From UBA8752 sp965657965 (GTDB lineage Bacteria > Bacteroidota > Bacteroidia > Flavobacteriales_D > Sanyastnellaceae), in contig CBFHQM010000004.1 of the NCBI GenBank assembly GCA_965657965.1, positions 1 through 64,000 on the forward strand: a stretch of DNA of 64,000 bases, read 5' to 3'. The translations under genes were made by a program, and so were the position numbers. Shown here in pieces: positions 16,163 to 24,467 of this stretch. The stretch's first letter is position 1; each line of letters starts with the position of its first letter. The notes beneath the pieces were generated by a model. That model had not been told where the DNA came from, did no database searches, and saw only the letters and a program-made list of their open reading frames with translations.

Positions 16163-17650
16163 GTGTCTGTTGACTTCCGTCCCCCCGCCAAGCTTACGAA
16201 GTGCACTCCCCTTCGTTTCACCCCATTCCTTATTCTCCTCCCCTTTCTCGCCCTCACACTGAGTGTTCGTGGCCAAGGAAAGGTATGGTCACTCGATAGG
16301 GCCATTGCGCATGCGCAATCCAATAATCTTCTCGTCCAACAAGGCCAACTCGGCCTCAAAGGAAACGACGTCGACGTCGATGAAGCCAAGGCTGCGTTCC
16401 TACCCAACCTGAATGGCAGCGGGTCACACGGCTACAATTGGGGCCAAACCATTGATCCTTTTACCAATCAGTTTGCCACCTCGCGCATTCGATCGAATTC
16501 CGTGGGCATTGGATCGGGCATCACGTTGTTTGCAGGCATGTCCAATCATCTCCGTCTCGATCAAGCGGAAGAAAGACGCAGCGCAGCCCAGCATGACCTT
16601 GACCGCACACAGAACGATGTCGCCCTTCAAGTGGGCAGTGCCTTCCTCGGTTTGATGTTCGCAGAGGACGCCTTGGACATTGCAGTGCTGAATGTGCAAA
16701 CCACAGAAACTCAAGTCACCCGCATTCAAGCTTTTGTAAATGCTGGAGCGGCTCCTGAATCCGACTTGCTCGATTTACAAGCCCAGTTGGCGTCTGACCG
16801 CTCTACCAAAATCGCCTCAGAGGGAGAGGTGGCCTTGGCCCGTTTGCAGTTGGCGCAAACCATGAGACTCAGCCCTGAAGACACCGAAAACCTCACCATC
16901 GAACGTCCCAACATCGACAACATCGGCAATCTGCCCATGGTCCGCGGCCTAGAAGGTGTTCTGTCGTCTGCCCTCACATCGTTTCCGGAAATCAAAGCAG
17001 GCGCCAGCCGCATCCGACAGCAACGCATCGGCTTGGATCTGGCCAAAACAGTGGGCCTGCCGCGACTGAGTGCCAGCTGGAGCTACGGCTCGGGATTTTC
17101 AGGCGCAGCGCAACAGCCGGTCGGCGACCCAACCTTTGAGGTCTTTACCATTGGCATCACAGAGACCAGTTTAGAGCCGGTCCTGTCCAGCGCCTTGGTC
17201 TACAACGAATACCAGACCCGTCCATTTTCTGACCAAATCACGTCCAACGTGAATCAGAGCCTCTTTTTTAGCCTGTCCATCCCCATCTTCAATGGCTGGT
17301 CCGTGCGCAATGGCACCCGGCGCAGCCAAATCGGCATCGAACAAGCCGAACTTCAGCTCGAGCAAACCAAGCAAACCCTGCAGCAATCTGTCGAGCGAGC
17401 CCACCAGGATGCGCGAAACGCCACCGAAACCCTCGCCGCAGCAGAGCGCGCAGAAGCAGCTGCTAAACTGGCATTCGACAACGCACAACTGCGCTTCGAG
17501 CAAGGTGCTTCTACTCAAGTCGACTATACACAAGCCCGCAATCGCTACGATTCTGCGCGGCTCCAAGCGCTGCGATCGCGCTATGACTTGATTTTCCGCG
17601 TCTCCATCCTCGACTTCTATGCAGGTCGTGGACTCCGCTTTAAAATCTAA
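16163..17650 (+). CDS. TolC-family outer-membrane efflux protein
   Basis: This 495-residue outer-membrane channel subunit has a signal peptide to about residue 38 (SVRGQ). Two TolC-type repeats follow, each with long Ala/Gln/Glu-rich coiled helices (about 120-240 and 340-450) and short barrel segments such as NWGQTIDPFTNQ. The C-terminal stretch RFEQGASTQVDYTQARNRY is diagnostic. No ATG is available near the N-terminus, so the GTG at 16163 is taken as the start. The periplasmic adaptor follows after four bases. No inner-membrane pump lies beside them. Confidence 0.92.
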   Translation: MSVDFRPPAKLTKCTPLRFTPFLILLPFLALTLSVRGQGKVWSLDRAIAHAQSNNLLVQQGQLGLKGNDVDVDEAKAAFLPNLNGSGSHGYNWGQTIDPFTNQFATSRIRSNSVGIGSGITLFAGMSNHLRLDQAEERRSAAQHDLDRTQNDVALQVGSAFLGLMFAEDALDIAVLNVQTTETQVTRIQAFVNAGAAPESDLLDLQAQLASDRSTKIASEGEVALARLQLAQTMRLSPEDTENLTIERPNIDNIGNLPMVRGLEGVLSSALTSFPEIKAGASRIRQQRIGLDLAKTVGLPRLSASWSYGSGFSGAAQQPVGDPTFEVFTIGITETSLEPVLSSALVYNEYQTRPFSDQITSNVNQSLFFSLSIPIFNGWSVRNGTRRSQIGIEQAELQLEQTKQTLQQSVERAHQDARNATETLAAAERAEAAAKLAFDNAQLRFEQGASTQVDYTQARNRYDSARLQALRSRYDLIFRVSILDFYAGRGLRFKI

Positions 17651-17654
17651 TCCC

Positions 17655-18977
17655 ATGAAACTCGGAAAGCGCGTGTACATCCTGCTTGGCGCCATCGCAC
17701 TCCTTTTGCTGGGCCTGGCCGCAAAATTTGGTGGTGGACCGTCCGCTCCCCAAGTCAATCTGGAGACCATTGGGCAAAATCGAATTGTGGAGACCGTGAT
17801 CGCTTCGGGCCGAATCCAACCCGAAGTTGAGGTCAAAGTATCTGCAGAGGTCAGTGGCCAACTGATCGAACTTCCCGTGCAAGAAGGCGATCGGGTAGTG
17901 GCCGGACAACTGCTGGCCCGAATCAACCCCGACATTTATGAGAGTCGCCTGAGCCAAGCCAAAGCCGCATTGGACAATGCCCGGTCCAGCCGCGCCACAG
18001 CTCAGGCTCGATTGGCCCAATCCAATGCCGCGTTTTCCGCTGCTCAATTGTCTTTTCGCAGAAACCAAGGTCTCTTCGAAAATCAGGTCTTGAGTGATGC
18101 CGACTTTGAACAAGCCGAAGTGGCCTTCCAAAGTGCTGAGGCCGATTTAGAAGCCGCAGAACAAGGCGTAAAATCCGCCGGTTTCAGCATTCGAAGCGCA
18201 GAAGCTGCCGTTAAAGAATCAGAGGACAATCTTCGTCGAACCGTGCTCATGGCTCCCCAATCGGGAACGGTCACCGCTTTGGTCAAAGAGGAAGGAGAAG
18301 GCGTCCAAGGCATTGGATCCTTCCAAGGCGAAGTCATCATGAACATCTCCGAGCTCGGCGCCATGGAAGTCGATGTTGAAGTCAACGAATCGGACATCGT
18401 TAAGGTCGCCCTCGGCGATACAGCAAGGATTGAAGTCGATGCCTATACGGATCGGATGTTTCTTGGCATTGTGACTGAAATCGGCAACACGGCATTGAAT
18501 GCGACCGGTTCTTCGAGGTTGAGCCTAGAAAGCGTAACCAACTTCAGTGTGAAAGTCAGAATCCTGCCTGCAGGTCATGCGGATTTAATGGCCGGAAGAG
18601 ACAGCACGTGGACTCCGTTTAGGCCGGGAATGTCGGCTACAGTCGACATTGAAACTGAAGTGAAAATGGGCGTGACCACCGTCCCCATCAAAGCGGTCAC
18701 CACCCGTTCAGACACTTCAGGACGCAGCAACGAAAGTCAATTGTGCGTTTTCATCTTCGAAAACGGACGCGCAAAGCGATACAACATCCAAACCGGGATT
18801 CAAGACAACACCAACATAGAGGTTCTGTCCGACCTTCCCTCTGGTGCGCAAGTCATTACCGGCCCCTACGACCTGCTCAGCAGGCGCCTCAAAGATGGCG
18901 AAATCGTTGAGGCCAAGTCAGCCGGTGACAGCCCAGGTTCATCCCGCGGATTCTCCGCCTCCATTTCAGTGAACTGA
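17655..18977 (+). CDS. HlyD/RND-type periplasmic adaptor (membrane fusion protein)
   Basis: This 440-residue protein has one N-terminal membrane anchor (about 8-26). It then has the biotinyl-lipoyl half-motif with VSGQLIELPVQEGDRVVAGQLLARI, an alpha-hairpin coiled coil (about 95-190) and the second half-motif around LMAPQSGTVTALVKEEGE. Beta-barrel and membrane-proximal domains complete it. It would bridge an inner-membrane pump to the TolC protein encoded four bases upstream. MacA-type adaptors normally precede a MacB ABC permease, but here the next gene is tsaB, so the pump is elsewhere. Confidence 0.92.
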   Translation: MKLGKRVYILLGAIALLLLGLAAKFGGGPSAPQVNLETIGQNRIVETVIASGRIQPEVEVKVSAEVSGQLIELPVQEGDRVVAGQLLARINPDIYESRLSQAKAALDNARSSRATAQARLAQSNAAFSAAQLSFRRNQGLFENQVLSDADFEQAEVAFQSAEADLEAAEQGVKSAGFSIRSAEAAVKESEDNLRRTVLMAPQSGTVTALVKEEGEGVQGIGSFQGEVIMNISELGAMEVDVEVNESDIVKVALGDTARIEVDAYTDRMFLGIVTEIGNTALNATGSSRLSLESVTNFSVKVRILPAGHADLMAGRDSTWTPFRPGMSATVDIETEVKMGVTTVPIKAVTTRSDTSGRSNESQLCVFIFENGRAKRYNIQTGIQDNTNIEVLSDLPSGAQVITGPYDLLSRRLKDGEIVEAKSAGDSPGSSRGFSASISVN

Positions 18978-18980
18978 GCC

Positions 18981-19679
18981 ATGATCCTCCTCTTGGAGAC
19001 GTCTACCCTAAACTGCTCGATTGCCCTGGCCACACCAGAAGGGGAGTGTGTCGCACGCTGCGATGAATCCAGCGAGAAACACCAGCACGCCGAACGCCTA
19101 CACTTGCTCATCGACGAGCTTTTAAAAGCCAGCAGCGTCAGACGCAACGCCCTTACTGCCCTTGCCATTGGAAAGGGGCCTGGGTCATTTACCGGGCTGC
19201 GCATTGGCACCTCGGCCGCCAAAGGCATCTGCACAGGTTTGGGAATCCCGCTGATTGCCCCTTCTCCTCTTCGGGCCTTGCAACACTTAGGTCAACACCT
19301 CCATCCGCATTTTACGGAGACACCCCAACGCATTGTTCCCGCAATCGATGCCCGCAGAATGGAACTGTATACGTTGGATGAAGCCGGCGAAGTCGTGGCC
19401 TCTGTTGTAGACGAGTCCTTCCGCCAAGACCTGAACGAGGGGCCAGCCATGCTCATTGGAGATGGAGCTGCCAAATGCACGGACATTCTCGCGGCACATC
19501 CAGCAGAATGGATCATTGAGCAATGCTTCCCGACCGCCGCAGACCTGATCCCGGAGACACTGGCCTTGATCCAACGCGGGCAAATGGAGTCCGTGAGCGA
19601 CTTCGAACCTTTTTATCTCAAAGACTTTATCCCCGGTCAACCAAAAGACCCGTTGGGACTAAGAAATCCTTCCGCCTGA
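18981..19679 (+). CDS. tsaB: tRNA threonylcarbamoyladenosine biosynthesis protein TsaB
   Basis: TsaB supports TsaD in forming the t6A modification at position 37 of ANN-decoding tRNAs. The 232-residue protein starts with the ASKHA-fold strand ILLLETSTLNCSIAL. It has the hallmark GKGPGSFTGLRIG (about 64-76) followed by AKGICTGL, and HAERLHLLIDELL in the first lobe. The length is typical. It starts three bases after the adaptor stop and overlaps the next gene by one base (TGATG). Confidence 0.95.
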   Translation: MILLLETSTLNCSIALATPEGECVARCDESSEKHQHAERLHLLIDELLKASSVRRNALTALAIGKGPGSFTGLRIGTSAAKGICTGLGIPLIAPSPLRALQHLGQHLHPHFTETPQRIVPAIDARRMELYTLDEAGEVVASVVDESFRQDLNEGPAMLIGDGAAKCTDILAAHPAEWIIEQCFPTAADLIPETLALIQRGQMESVSDFEPFYLKDFIPGQPKDPLGLRNPSA

Positions 19680-20104
19680 TGCGCCTCACGTTCGTTCAAC
19701 TGATCTGCATCACCACTTTGCTGTCGCTGCCCATGATGGGCTGCAGAGACACGCCAGGGGTCATTCCATATGTGGATGTTCAGGTCGACCTCAACCTCAA
19801 TTTGCCCGCCTACAACAACCTCAATTTCCCTGGGAACTGGTTGTACATCTCAGGAGGAAGTCGCGGACTGATTGTCTACCGTTACACTTTGGACGAATTT
19901 GTGGTCCTCGACCGTCATGCCACATTCGATGTGGCCGCTGGGTGTCAAGGGTCACTGTCTCAAGACGGATACACCATTGAAGACCCTTGCAGTGAATCCG
20001 AGTGGTACATCTTTGATGGCTCCATCATTCAAGGCCCCACCACCGCGCCCCTCGAGCGCTATACGACTACATGGATTCCGCCCGTGCTCTCCATTCGAAA
20101 CTGA
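19679..20104 (+). CDS. Rieske-fold-like lipoprotein without cluster ligands
   Basis: This 141-residue protein has a lipoprotein signal peptide with Cys22 after LPMMG. The C-terminal half reads like a Rieske domain: VLDRHATFDV at 76-85, DPCSESEWYIFDGS at 102-115, then GPTTAPLERY. By eye alignment, the four ligand positions of the 2Fe-2S cluster (CxH and CxxH) are Ala81, Phe83, Asp102 and Ser105. Cys89 and Cys104 fall where the Rieske disulfide cysteines sit. The assignment rests on this pattern alone. It is translationally coupled to tsaB, and a strong hairpin terminator follows. Confidence 0.6.
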   Translation: MRLTFVQLICITTLLSLPMMGCRDTPGVIPYVDVQVDLNLNLPAYNNLNFPGNWLYISGGSRGLIVYRYTLDEFVVLDRHATFDVAAGCQGSLSQDGYTIEDPCSESEWYIFDGSIIQGPTTAPLERYTTTWIPPVLSIRN

Positions 20105-20127
20105 CCCTTCCGAAAAACGGCGTAAGA

Positions 20128-20157
20128 AAAAACCCCGGCTGTTGAGCCGGGGTTTTT
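20128..20157. terminator. Bidirectional intrinsic terminator
   Basis: A perfect 13-base-pair stem (AAAAACCCCGGCT paired with AGCCGGGGTTTTT) closes a four-base GTTG loop. The A-tract and T-tract on either side allow it to work on both strands. It lies between the convergent lipoprotein gene (ends 20104) and ahcY (ends 20177). Confidence 0.9.
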
Positions 20158-20176
20158 CTTTGAGGAAAGAAACCGT

Positions 20177-21496
20177 TCAATAACGGTAAGCGTCTCCCTT
20201 GTATGGACCGTTCACGGGGACTCCGATGTAGTCCGCCTGCTCCTGACTGAGCACTTCCAACACCACACCGATTTTTTCGAGGTGCAGACGTGCCACCTCT
20301 TCGTCGAGGTGCTTTGGCAAAGTGTACACCTTGTTTTCGTAGTCCGAGTTGTTGTTCCAGAGCTCGATCTGCGCGATGGTTTGGTTGGTGAAGCTGGCGC
20401 TCATCACAAAGGATGGGTGACCGGTTGCACAACCCAAGTTCACCAAGCGTCCCTCGGCAAGCAAGATGATGTCCTTGCCATCAATGGTGTACTTGTCGAC
20501 CTGCGGCTTGATGTTGTCGAAGGATGAACCATAGTTGTCATTCAACCAAGCGACGTCAATCTCGTTGTCGAAGTGACCAATGTTGCAGACAATGGCTTTG
20601 TCCTTCATGGCGCGGAAATGAGGCTCTGCCACAATGTCCTTGTTGCCTGTTGCCGTCACCACGATGTCGGCCTCGGCGCAAGCATCCACGAATGGCTTGA
20701 CTTCGTAGCCTTCCATGGCCGCTTGGAGTGCACAGATCGGATCGATTTCGCTCACAATCACACGGCATCCTGCGTTGCGCAAGCTGTCGGCTGAACCCTT
20801 ACCTACGTCACCGAAACCAGCAACACAGGCCACTTTTCCTGCCATCATGATGTCGGTGGCACGGCGAATCGCGTCCACACATGATTCACGGCAACCGTAC
20901 TTGTTGTCGAACTTGCTCTTGGTCACACTGTCGTTGACGTTGATAGCCGGCATTGGCAACGTGCCGTTCTTCTCACGGTCATACAAACGAAGCACACCTG
21001 TGGTGGTTTCTTCCGAAATGCCCTTGATGCCTGCTGCGAGCTCAGGGTGCTGATCCAAGATCACATTGGTGAGGTCACCCCCATCGTCCAAAATCATGTT
21101 GAGCGGCTCGCGCGCTTCACCGAAGTACAATGTCTGCTCAATGCACCACTCGTACTCTTCCTCGGTCATGCCCTTCCAAGCATACACTGGAATACCCGCA
21201 GCAGCAATCGCAGCAGCGGCGTGGTCCTGAGTGGAGAAAATGTTGCAGCTCGACCAAGTCACGTCTGCTCCGAGCTCCACAAGGGTCTCGATCAAAACAG
21301 CCGTCTGAATGGTCATGTGAAGGCATCCGGCCACACGTGCTCCGGCCAAAGGCTTCTGGCTGCGGTAGCGTTCGCGCAGGGCCATCAGGCCTGGCATCTC
21401 GGCTTCGGCGAGTTGGATTTCCTTTCTTCCCCACTCGGCCAGGTTGATGTCCTTGACCTTATAAGGCAATGGAGTAGTGGTATTGGTGACGCTCAT
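20177..21496 (-). CDS. ahcY: Adenosylhomocysteinase
   Basis: This enzyme hydrolyses S-adenosylhomocysteine to adenosine and homocysteine, clearing the product inhibitor of methyltransferases. The 439-residue cytosolic protein has the substrate-site segments LAGARVAGCLHMTIQTA and SSCNIFSTQDHAAAA. It also has the NAD-binding GFGDVGKGSAD at about 225-236 and the C-terminal signature ending in the LKxxxYRY-type tail (here GPYKGDAYRY). The longer frame back to 21679 overlaps a divergent gene, so the ATG at 21496 is used. A TATCTTTG -7 element lies 21 bases upstream. Confidence 0.97.
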   Translation of the reverse strand: MSVTNTTTPLPYKVKDINLAEWGRKEIQLAEAEMPGLMALRERYRSQKPLAGARVAGCLHMTIQTAVLIETLVELGADVTWSSCNIFSTQDHAAAAIAAAGIPVYAWKGMTEEEYEWCIEQTLYFGEAREPLNMILDDGGDLTNVILDQHPELAAGIKGISEETTTGVLRLYDREKNGTLPMPAINVNDSVTKSKFDNKYGCRESCVDAIRRATDIMMAGKVACVAGFGDVGKGSADSLRNAGCRVIVSEIDPICALQAAMEGYEVKPFVDACAEADIVVTATGNKDIVAEPHFRAMKDKAIVCNIGHFDNEIDVAWLNDNYGSSFDNIKPQVDKYTIDGKDIILLAEGRLVNLGCATGHPSFVMSASFTNQTIAQIELWNNNSDYENKVYTLPKHLDEEVARLHLEKIGVVLEVLSQEQADYIGVPVNGPYKGDAYRY

Positions 21497-21516
21497 GCAA
21501 TCGGTAGAATTTGCGG

Positions 21517-21524
21517 CAAAGATA
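21517..21524 (-). promoter_or_regulatory. Bacteroidota-type -7 element of ahcY
   Basis: On the minus strand this reads TATCTTTG, an exact TAnnTTTG match, 20 bases before the ahcY ATG. No exact TTTG -33 box is found; TGTTAA about 16 bases upstream is the nearest candidate. The same eight bases precede rpmH. Confidence 0.5.
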
Positions 21525-21592
21525 GCCGTGACAATGTTCTGATTAACAGACTTAACACAGCTTTGCCTCGGATTTGTTTCCTTGCGCTCTCT

Positions 21593-22198
21593 ATGCCCGA
21601 AACCCGCTTCTCCATACCCCTCTACAATCAGGACACTGAGGTGATTGGGTGCCCAGCATTGGGAGACGTTAACAAACAACGCACTGCTTTGACCCAGCTG
21701 TTACAACAGAAAGGCTGGCCAGTGCCTGAGCGAGAGGGAACAGGGAGACCCCGTATGGGTGACCGTTTTTGCAGCTTGACCCATGGCGGTGGTTGGGCAT
21801 TGGCCACGCGAAGCGACCATCCCATTGGAATCGACGTGGAGGCCGCAAACGCTCGACTGGAACGGACCAGACGGCGGTTCGTTGGCCCGATGGATCAACC
21901 TGTTGTCGATTGGTTTGGAGACAACCTGGATGCCCTGTGTCGGCTGTGGACAGCGAAAGAAGCCGCATACAAAACTTTTGGGAGCGGGGTTGATTTCCTC
22001 ACAGGCCTTCAATGGGTCGACGTCCATGAGCATGGCGCTCAGCTGTTGGCTGTAAAACAAAACACGGCGCTCACGCTGCATTGGAGAACACTTGACCCTG
22101 CCAAAAACAACTTTGTGGTTGCACCTCACCCACTGCGGAATGCTCCGCGCATCTGGGCCGCCATCTGCGGCGCCATTCCGCAGGCCGGCGAAAATTGA
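21593..22198 (+). CDS. 4'-phosphopantetheinyl transferase superfamily protein
   Basis: This enzyme would attach the phosphopantetheine arm of CoA to a carrier protein. The 201-residue protein has the Sfp/Gsp-type motifs: SLTHGG at 61-66, the magnesium-binding GIDVE at 79-83 and WTAKEAAYK at 119-127. It is shorter than the usual 220-240 residues of Sfp, and no carrier protein gene lies nearby. The ATG at 21593 is diverged from ahcY by 96 bases. The open frame continues upstream to 21047, but that part is antisense to ahcY. Confidence 0.88.
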   Translation: MPETRFSIPLYNQDTEVIGCPALGDVNKQRTALTQLLQQKGWPVPEREGTGRPRMGDRFCSLTHGGGWALATRSDHPIGIDVEAANARLERTRRRFVGPMDQPVVDWFGDNLDALCRLWTAKEAAYKTFGSGVDFLTGLQWVDVHEHGAQLLAVKQNTALTLHWRTLDPAKNNFVVAPHPLRNAPRIWAAICGAIPQAGEN

Positions 22199-22207
22199 GG
22201 CAAACAG

Positions 22208-22233
22208 AAAGGCGCCCCGAGGGACGCCTTTTC
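22208..22233. terminator. Hairpin terminator between the transferase gene and rpmH
   Basis: AAAGGCG pairs with CGCCTTT around an inner CCC/GGG stem and a two-base loop. One inner position is a mismatch on the plus strand and a G-U pair on the minus strand. It lies in the 57-base gap between two convergent genes and could serve both. Confidence 0.75.
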
Positions 22234-22255
22234 CAAATGTTGTTGTGCTGATTTC

Positions 22256-22423
22256 TTAACGCTCAATGCCTTTGTGGCGGCGTTGGTCAGAAACTGACAA
22301 TTTCTTCCGTCCCTTGCGGCGACGGGCAGACAAAACGGCGCGGCCGCCGACTGATGACATACGTTCGCGGAATCCGTGCTTGTTGCGACGCTTGCGAACC
22401 GAGGGTTGAAATGTCCGTTTCAT
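22256..22423 (-). CDS. rpmH: 50S ribosomal protein L34
   Basis: This 55-residue, very basic protein begins MKRTFQPSVRKRRNKHGFR and contains GRAVLSARRRKGRKKLSVSD, the full bL34 pattern. It is about ten residues longer than the E. coli protein at the C-terminus. The reading frame has an earlier ATG at 22453, but the family always starts at MKRT. It stands alone here, without rnpA or dnaA beside it. A TATCTTTG -7 element lies 28 bases upstream. Confidence 0.97.
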   Translation of the reverse strand: MKRTFQPSVRKRRNKHGFRERMSSVGGRAVLSARRRKGRKKLSVSDQRRHKGIER

Positions 22424-22450
22424 GGCAGAAATAATTCGAAATCGGGAGCG

Positions 22451-22458
22451 CAAAGATA
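22451..22458 (-). promoter_or_regulatory. Bacteroidota-type -7 element of rpmH
   Basis: On the minus strand this reads TATCTTTG, identical to the ahcY element. A TTTC at 16 bases upstream is a weak -33 candidate. The position gives a short leader before the rpmH start. Confidence 0.5.
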
Positions 22459-22513
22459 GGCAACGAGTTGGGAAATCCTTCGATTTATGTGCTTCAACAT
22501 CTTAGGCCCCTGT

Positions 22514-22546
22514 TTTGCCACTACAAGATGACTCCGATTAGCTTTG
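22514..22546 (+). promoter_or_regulatory. Bacteroidota-type promoter of the MsbA-like exporter gene
   Basis: A TTTG at 22514-22517 (within TTTTG) and TAGCTTTG at 22539-22546 are separated by 21 bases. This is an exact match to TTTG-N17-23-TAnnTTTG. Transcription would start near 22553, about 19 bases before the TTG start codon at 22572, which supports that unusual start. Confidence 0.65.
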
Positions 22547-22571
22547 CACGCACAACGAAAACCGCTTCGTC

Positions 22572-24458
22572 TTGGCCCGACGCCACACTCCTTCCCCAGA
22601 CCCCAATGGTGAGCCCCCCCGCAAGGGCAAACTCAACCGAGATGGTTTTCTGCAATTCGGCAGGATCGCACCCTACCTGCGTCCTCACCGCATCAAGTTT
22701 GCCGTTGGCATTGTCTTGATTACCCTCTCAGGTGTACTTACCCTTCTGGTGACCCGACTTTGGGGCCAATTGGGCGGTGTTGGAGTGGACCCTACCGCAG
22801 GTGGCAGTATGGACCTTCCGCTGCCATTTGACACCAGTGACCTGCAGCACATCGGACTGGCCATTTTTGGCGTCCTGGTCTTGCAGTCTGGCTTGTCTTT
22901 CATTCGCATCTGGCTCTTTGGCGAAATCACCACCCGAATGCTCAAAGCGCTGCGCGAAGACGCCTTTACGAGCATGATCACGCAGCGCATGGACTTCTTC
23001 GACACCCGGCGTGTCGGCGACCTCGGAAGTCGAATTGCCGCAGACATCGAAGCCATTCGCGACACCTTCACCACAGTACTGGCCGAACTCGTTCGCCAAT
23101 CCATCATCATTGGAGGCGGACTTTTGGCCCTGATGACCTTCAGCTGGAAATTGACTTTCCTGATGCTGGGCACCCTCCCTGTGGCCATGCTGGCCGCCAT
23201 GGGATTTGGTCGGTTTATCCGGAAGTTGTCCAAAAAGACCCAAGGTGCTGTGGCCGACTCCAACACCATTGTTTCCGAGACGCTCACCGGCATTGTCAGC
23301 GTAAAAGCGTTCGCACGAGAAGCCTTCGAATTGGCCCGCTACCGTCAACGCGTTGAGGAAGTGCGTGGCATTGCCCTGCGCACGGCCTTGTGGCGTGGCG
23401 CATTTGCCAGCTTTATCATCGTGATGATTTTTGGCGCCATCACCCTGGTGCTCTTCCAGGGAGCCAGCATGCTCCAAAACGGTGAGTTGACCTCCGAGCA
23501 ATTCTTTAGTTTCCTCTTGATGACAGGTCTTGTCGCTGGCAGCATCGGTGGCATTGCCAACATCTTTGGAGAATTGCAACGCGGCTTCGGCGCCATCGAA
23601 GAGGTCATGGACTTGATTCAACTGGAGCGGGAGCCCGTGGATTTGACCCCGGAGTCGGCAGAAGCCATCACCACAACGCGGGGGTTATCCGTTGCCTTCC
23701 AAAAAGTAGGATACCACTATCCCAACCGACCTGACGTTCAAGTTCTCGCCGGAATCGACCTGACCTTGAAAGCCGGTGAAACCTTGGCCTTGGTTGGCGG
23801 GTCAGGTGCGGGAAAGTCCACCTTGGCAAGCTTGATCACCGCCTTCCGGACCCCTACAGAAGGTCAACTCCTGATGGACGGGGTGCCTATGGAAGACCAA
23901 GACCTCACGGCCATGCGCAGGCGAATGGCATTGGTTCCTCAGGAGGTCATTCTATTTGGAGGCACCATCGAAGACAACATTCGTTACGGTCGCCCAGACG
24001 CAAACCAAGAAGACGTTCGGCAAGCGGCGGCCGATGCACTGGCTTTGCCGTTCATCGAAGACTTTCCCGAGGGCTTTGACACCCTCGTCGGTGAGCGTGG
24101 CATCCAACTCAGTGGCGGCCAAAGACAGCGCATTGCACTGGCCCGTGCTTTCTTGCGTGATCCCGAACTTTTGCTCCTCGACGAAGCCACCAGCGCTCTG
24201 GACGCCGTGAGCGAAAAAGCCATCCAAACCGCATTGGAAAGGCTCATGCAAAACCGCACCTCATTGGTGATTGCGCACCGCTTGTCCACCGTGCGGTCCG
24301 CCGACCGTATCGCTGTTCTTGAGTCCGGACAAATCGTTGAAATCGGCACGCACGACGACCTCATGAAGACGGGAGGCCGATACCAAGAGCTCGTTGCCCA
24401 CCAACTCGATGGTGGAAAACCGACACCGCCCTCTGCGGCCTCTGCGACCAAGGCGTAG
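22572..24458 (+). CDS. MsbA-like ABC exporter (fused membrane and ATPase domains)
   Basis: This 628-residue half-transporter would act as a homodimer to flip a lipid or hydrophobic compound. Residues about 35-345 form the six-helix exporter domain, including the coupling-region RVGDLGSRIAADIEAIRD. The ATPase domain shows Walker A GGSGAGKST (about 409-417), LVPQE of the Q-loop, LSGGQRQR (about 513), Walker B LLLLDEATS (about 535) and the H-loop IAHRLST. The frame between the upstream TAG at 22539 and the first strong homology has no ATG, so the TTG at 22572 is the likely start. It precedes gmd by nine bases. Confidence 0.93.
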   Translation: MARRHTPSPDPNGEPPRKGKLNRDGFLQFGRIAPYLRPHRIKFAVGIVLITLSGVLTLLVTRLWGQLGGVGVDPTAGGSMDLPLPFDTSDLQHIGLAIFGVLVLQSGLSFIRIWLFGEITTRMLKALREDAFTSMITQRMDFFDTRRVGDLGSRIAADIEAIRDTFTTVLAELVRQSIIIGGGLLALMTFSWKLTFLMLGTLPVAMLAAMGFGRFIRKLSKKTQGAVADSNTIVSETLTGIVSVKAFAREAFELARYRQRVEEVRGIALRTALWRGAFASFIIVMIFGAITLVLFQGASMLQNGELTSEQFFSFLLMTGLVAGSIGGIANIFGELQRGFGAIEEVMDLIQLEREPVDLTPESAEAITTTRGLSVAFQKVGYHYPNRPDVQVLAGIDLTLKAGETLALVGGSGAGKSTLASLITAFRTPTEGQLLMDGVPMEDQDLTAMRRRMALVPQEVILFGGTIEDNIRYGRPDANQEDVRQAAADALALPFIEDFPEGFDTLVGERGIQLSGGQRQRIALARAFLRDPELLLLDEATSALDAVSEKAIQTALERLMQNRTSLVIAHRLSTVRSADRIAVLESGQIVEIGTHDDLMKTGGRYQELVAHQLDGGKPTPPSAASATKA

Positions 24459-24467
24459 TTTTACTCC

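Noticed and set aside
21047..21592. Upstream extension of the phosphopantetheinyl transferase frame
   Set aside because: It covers ahcY in antisense; the family motifs begin after the ATG at 21593, which also leaves space for promoters of both genes.
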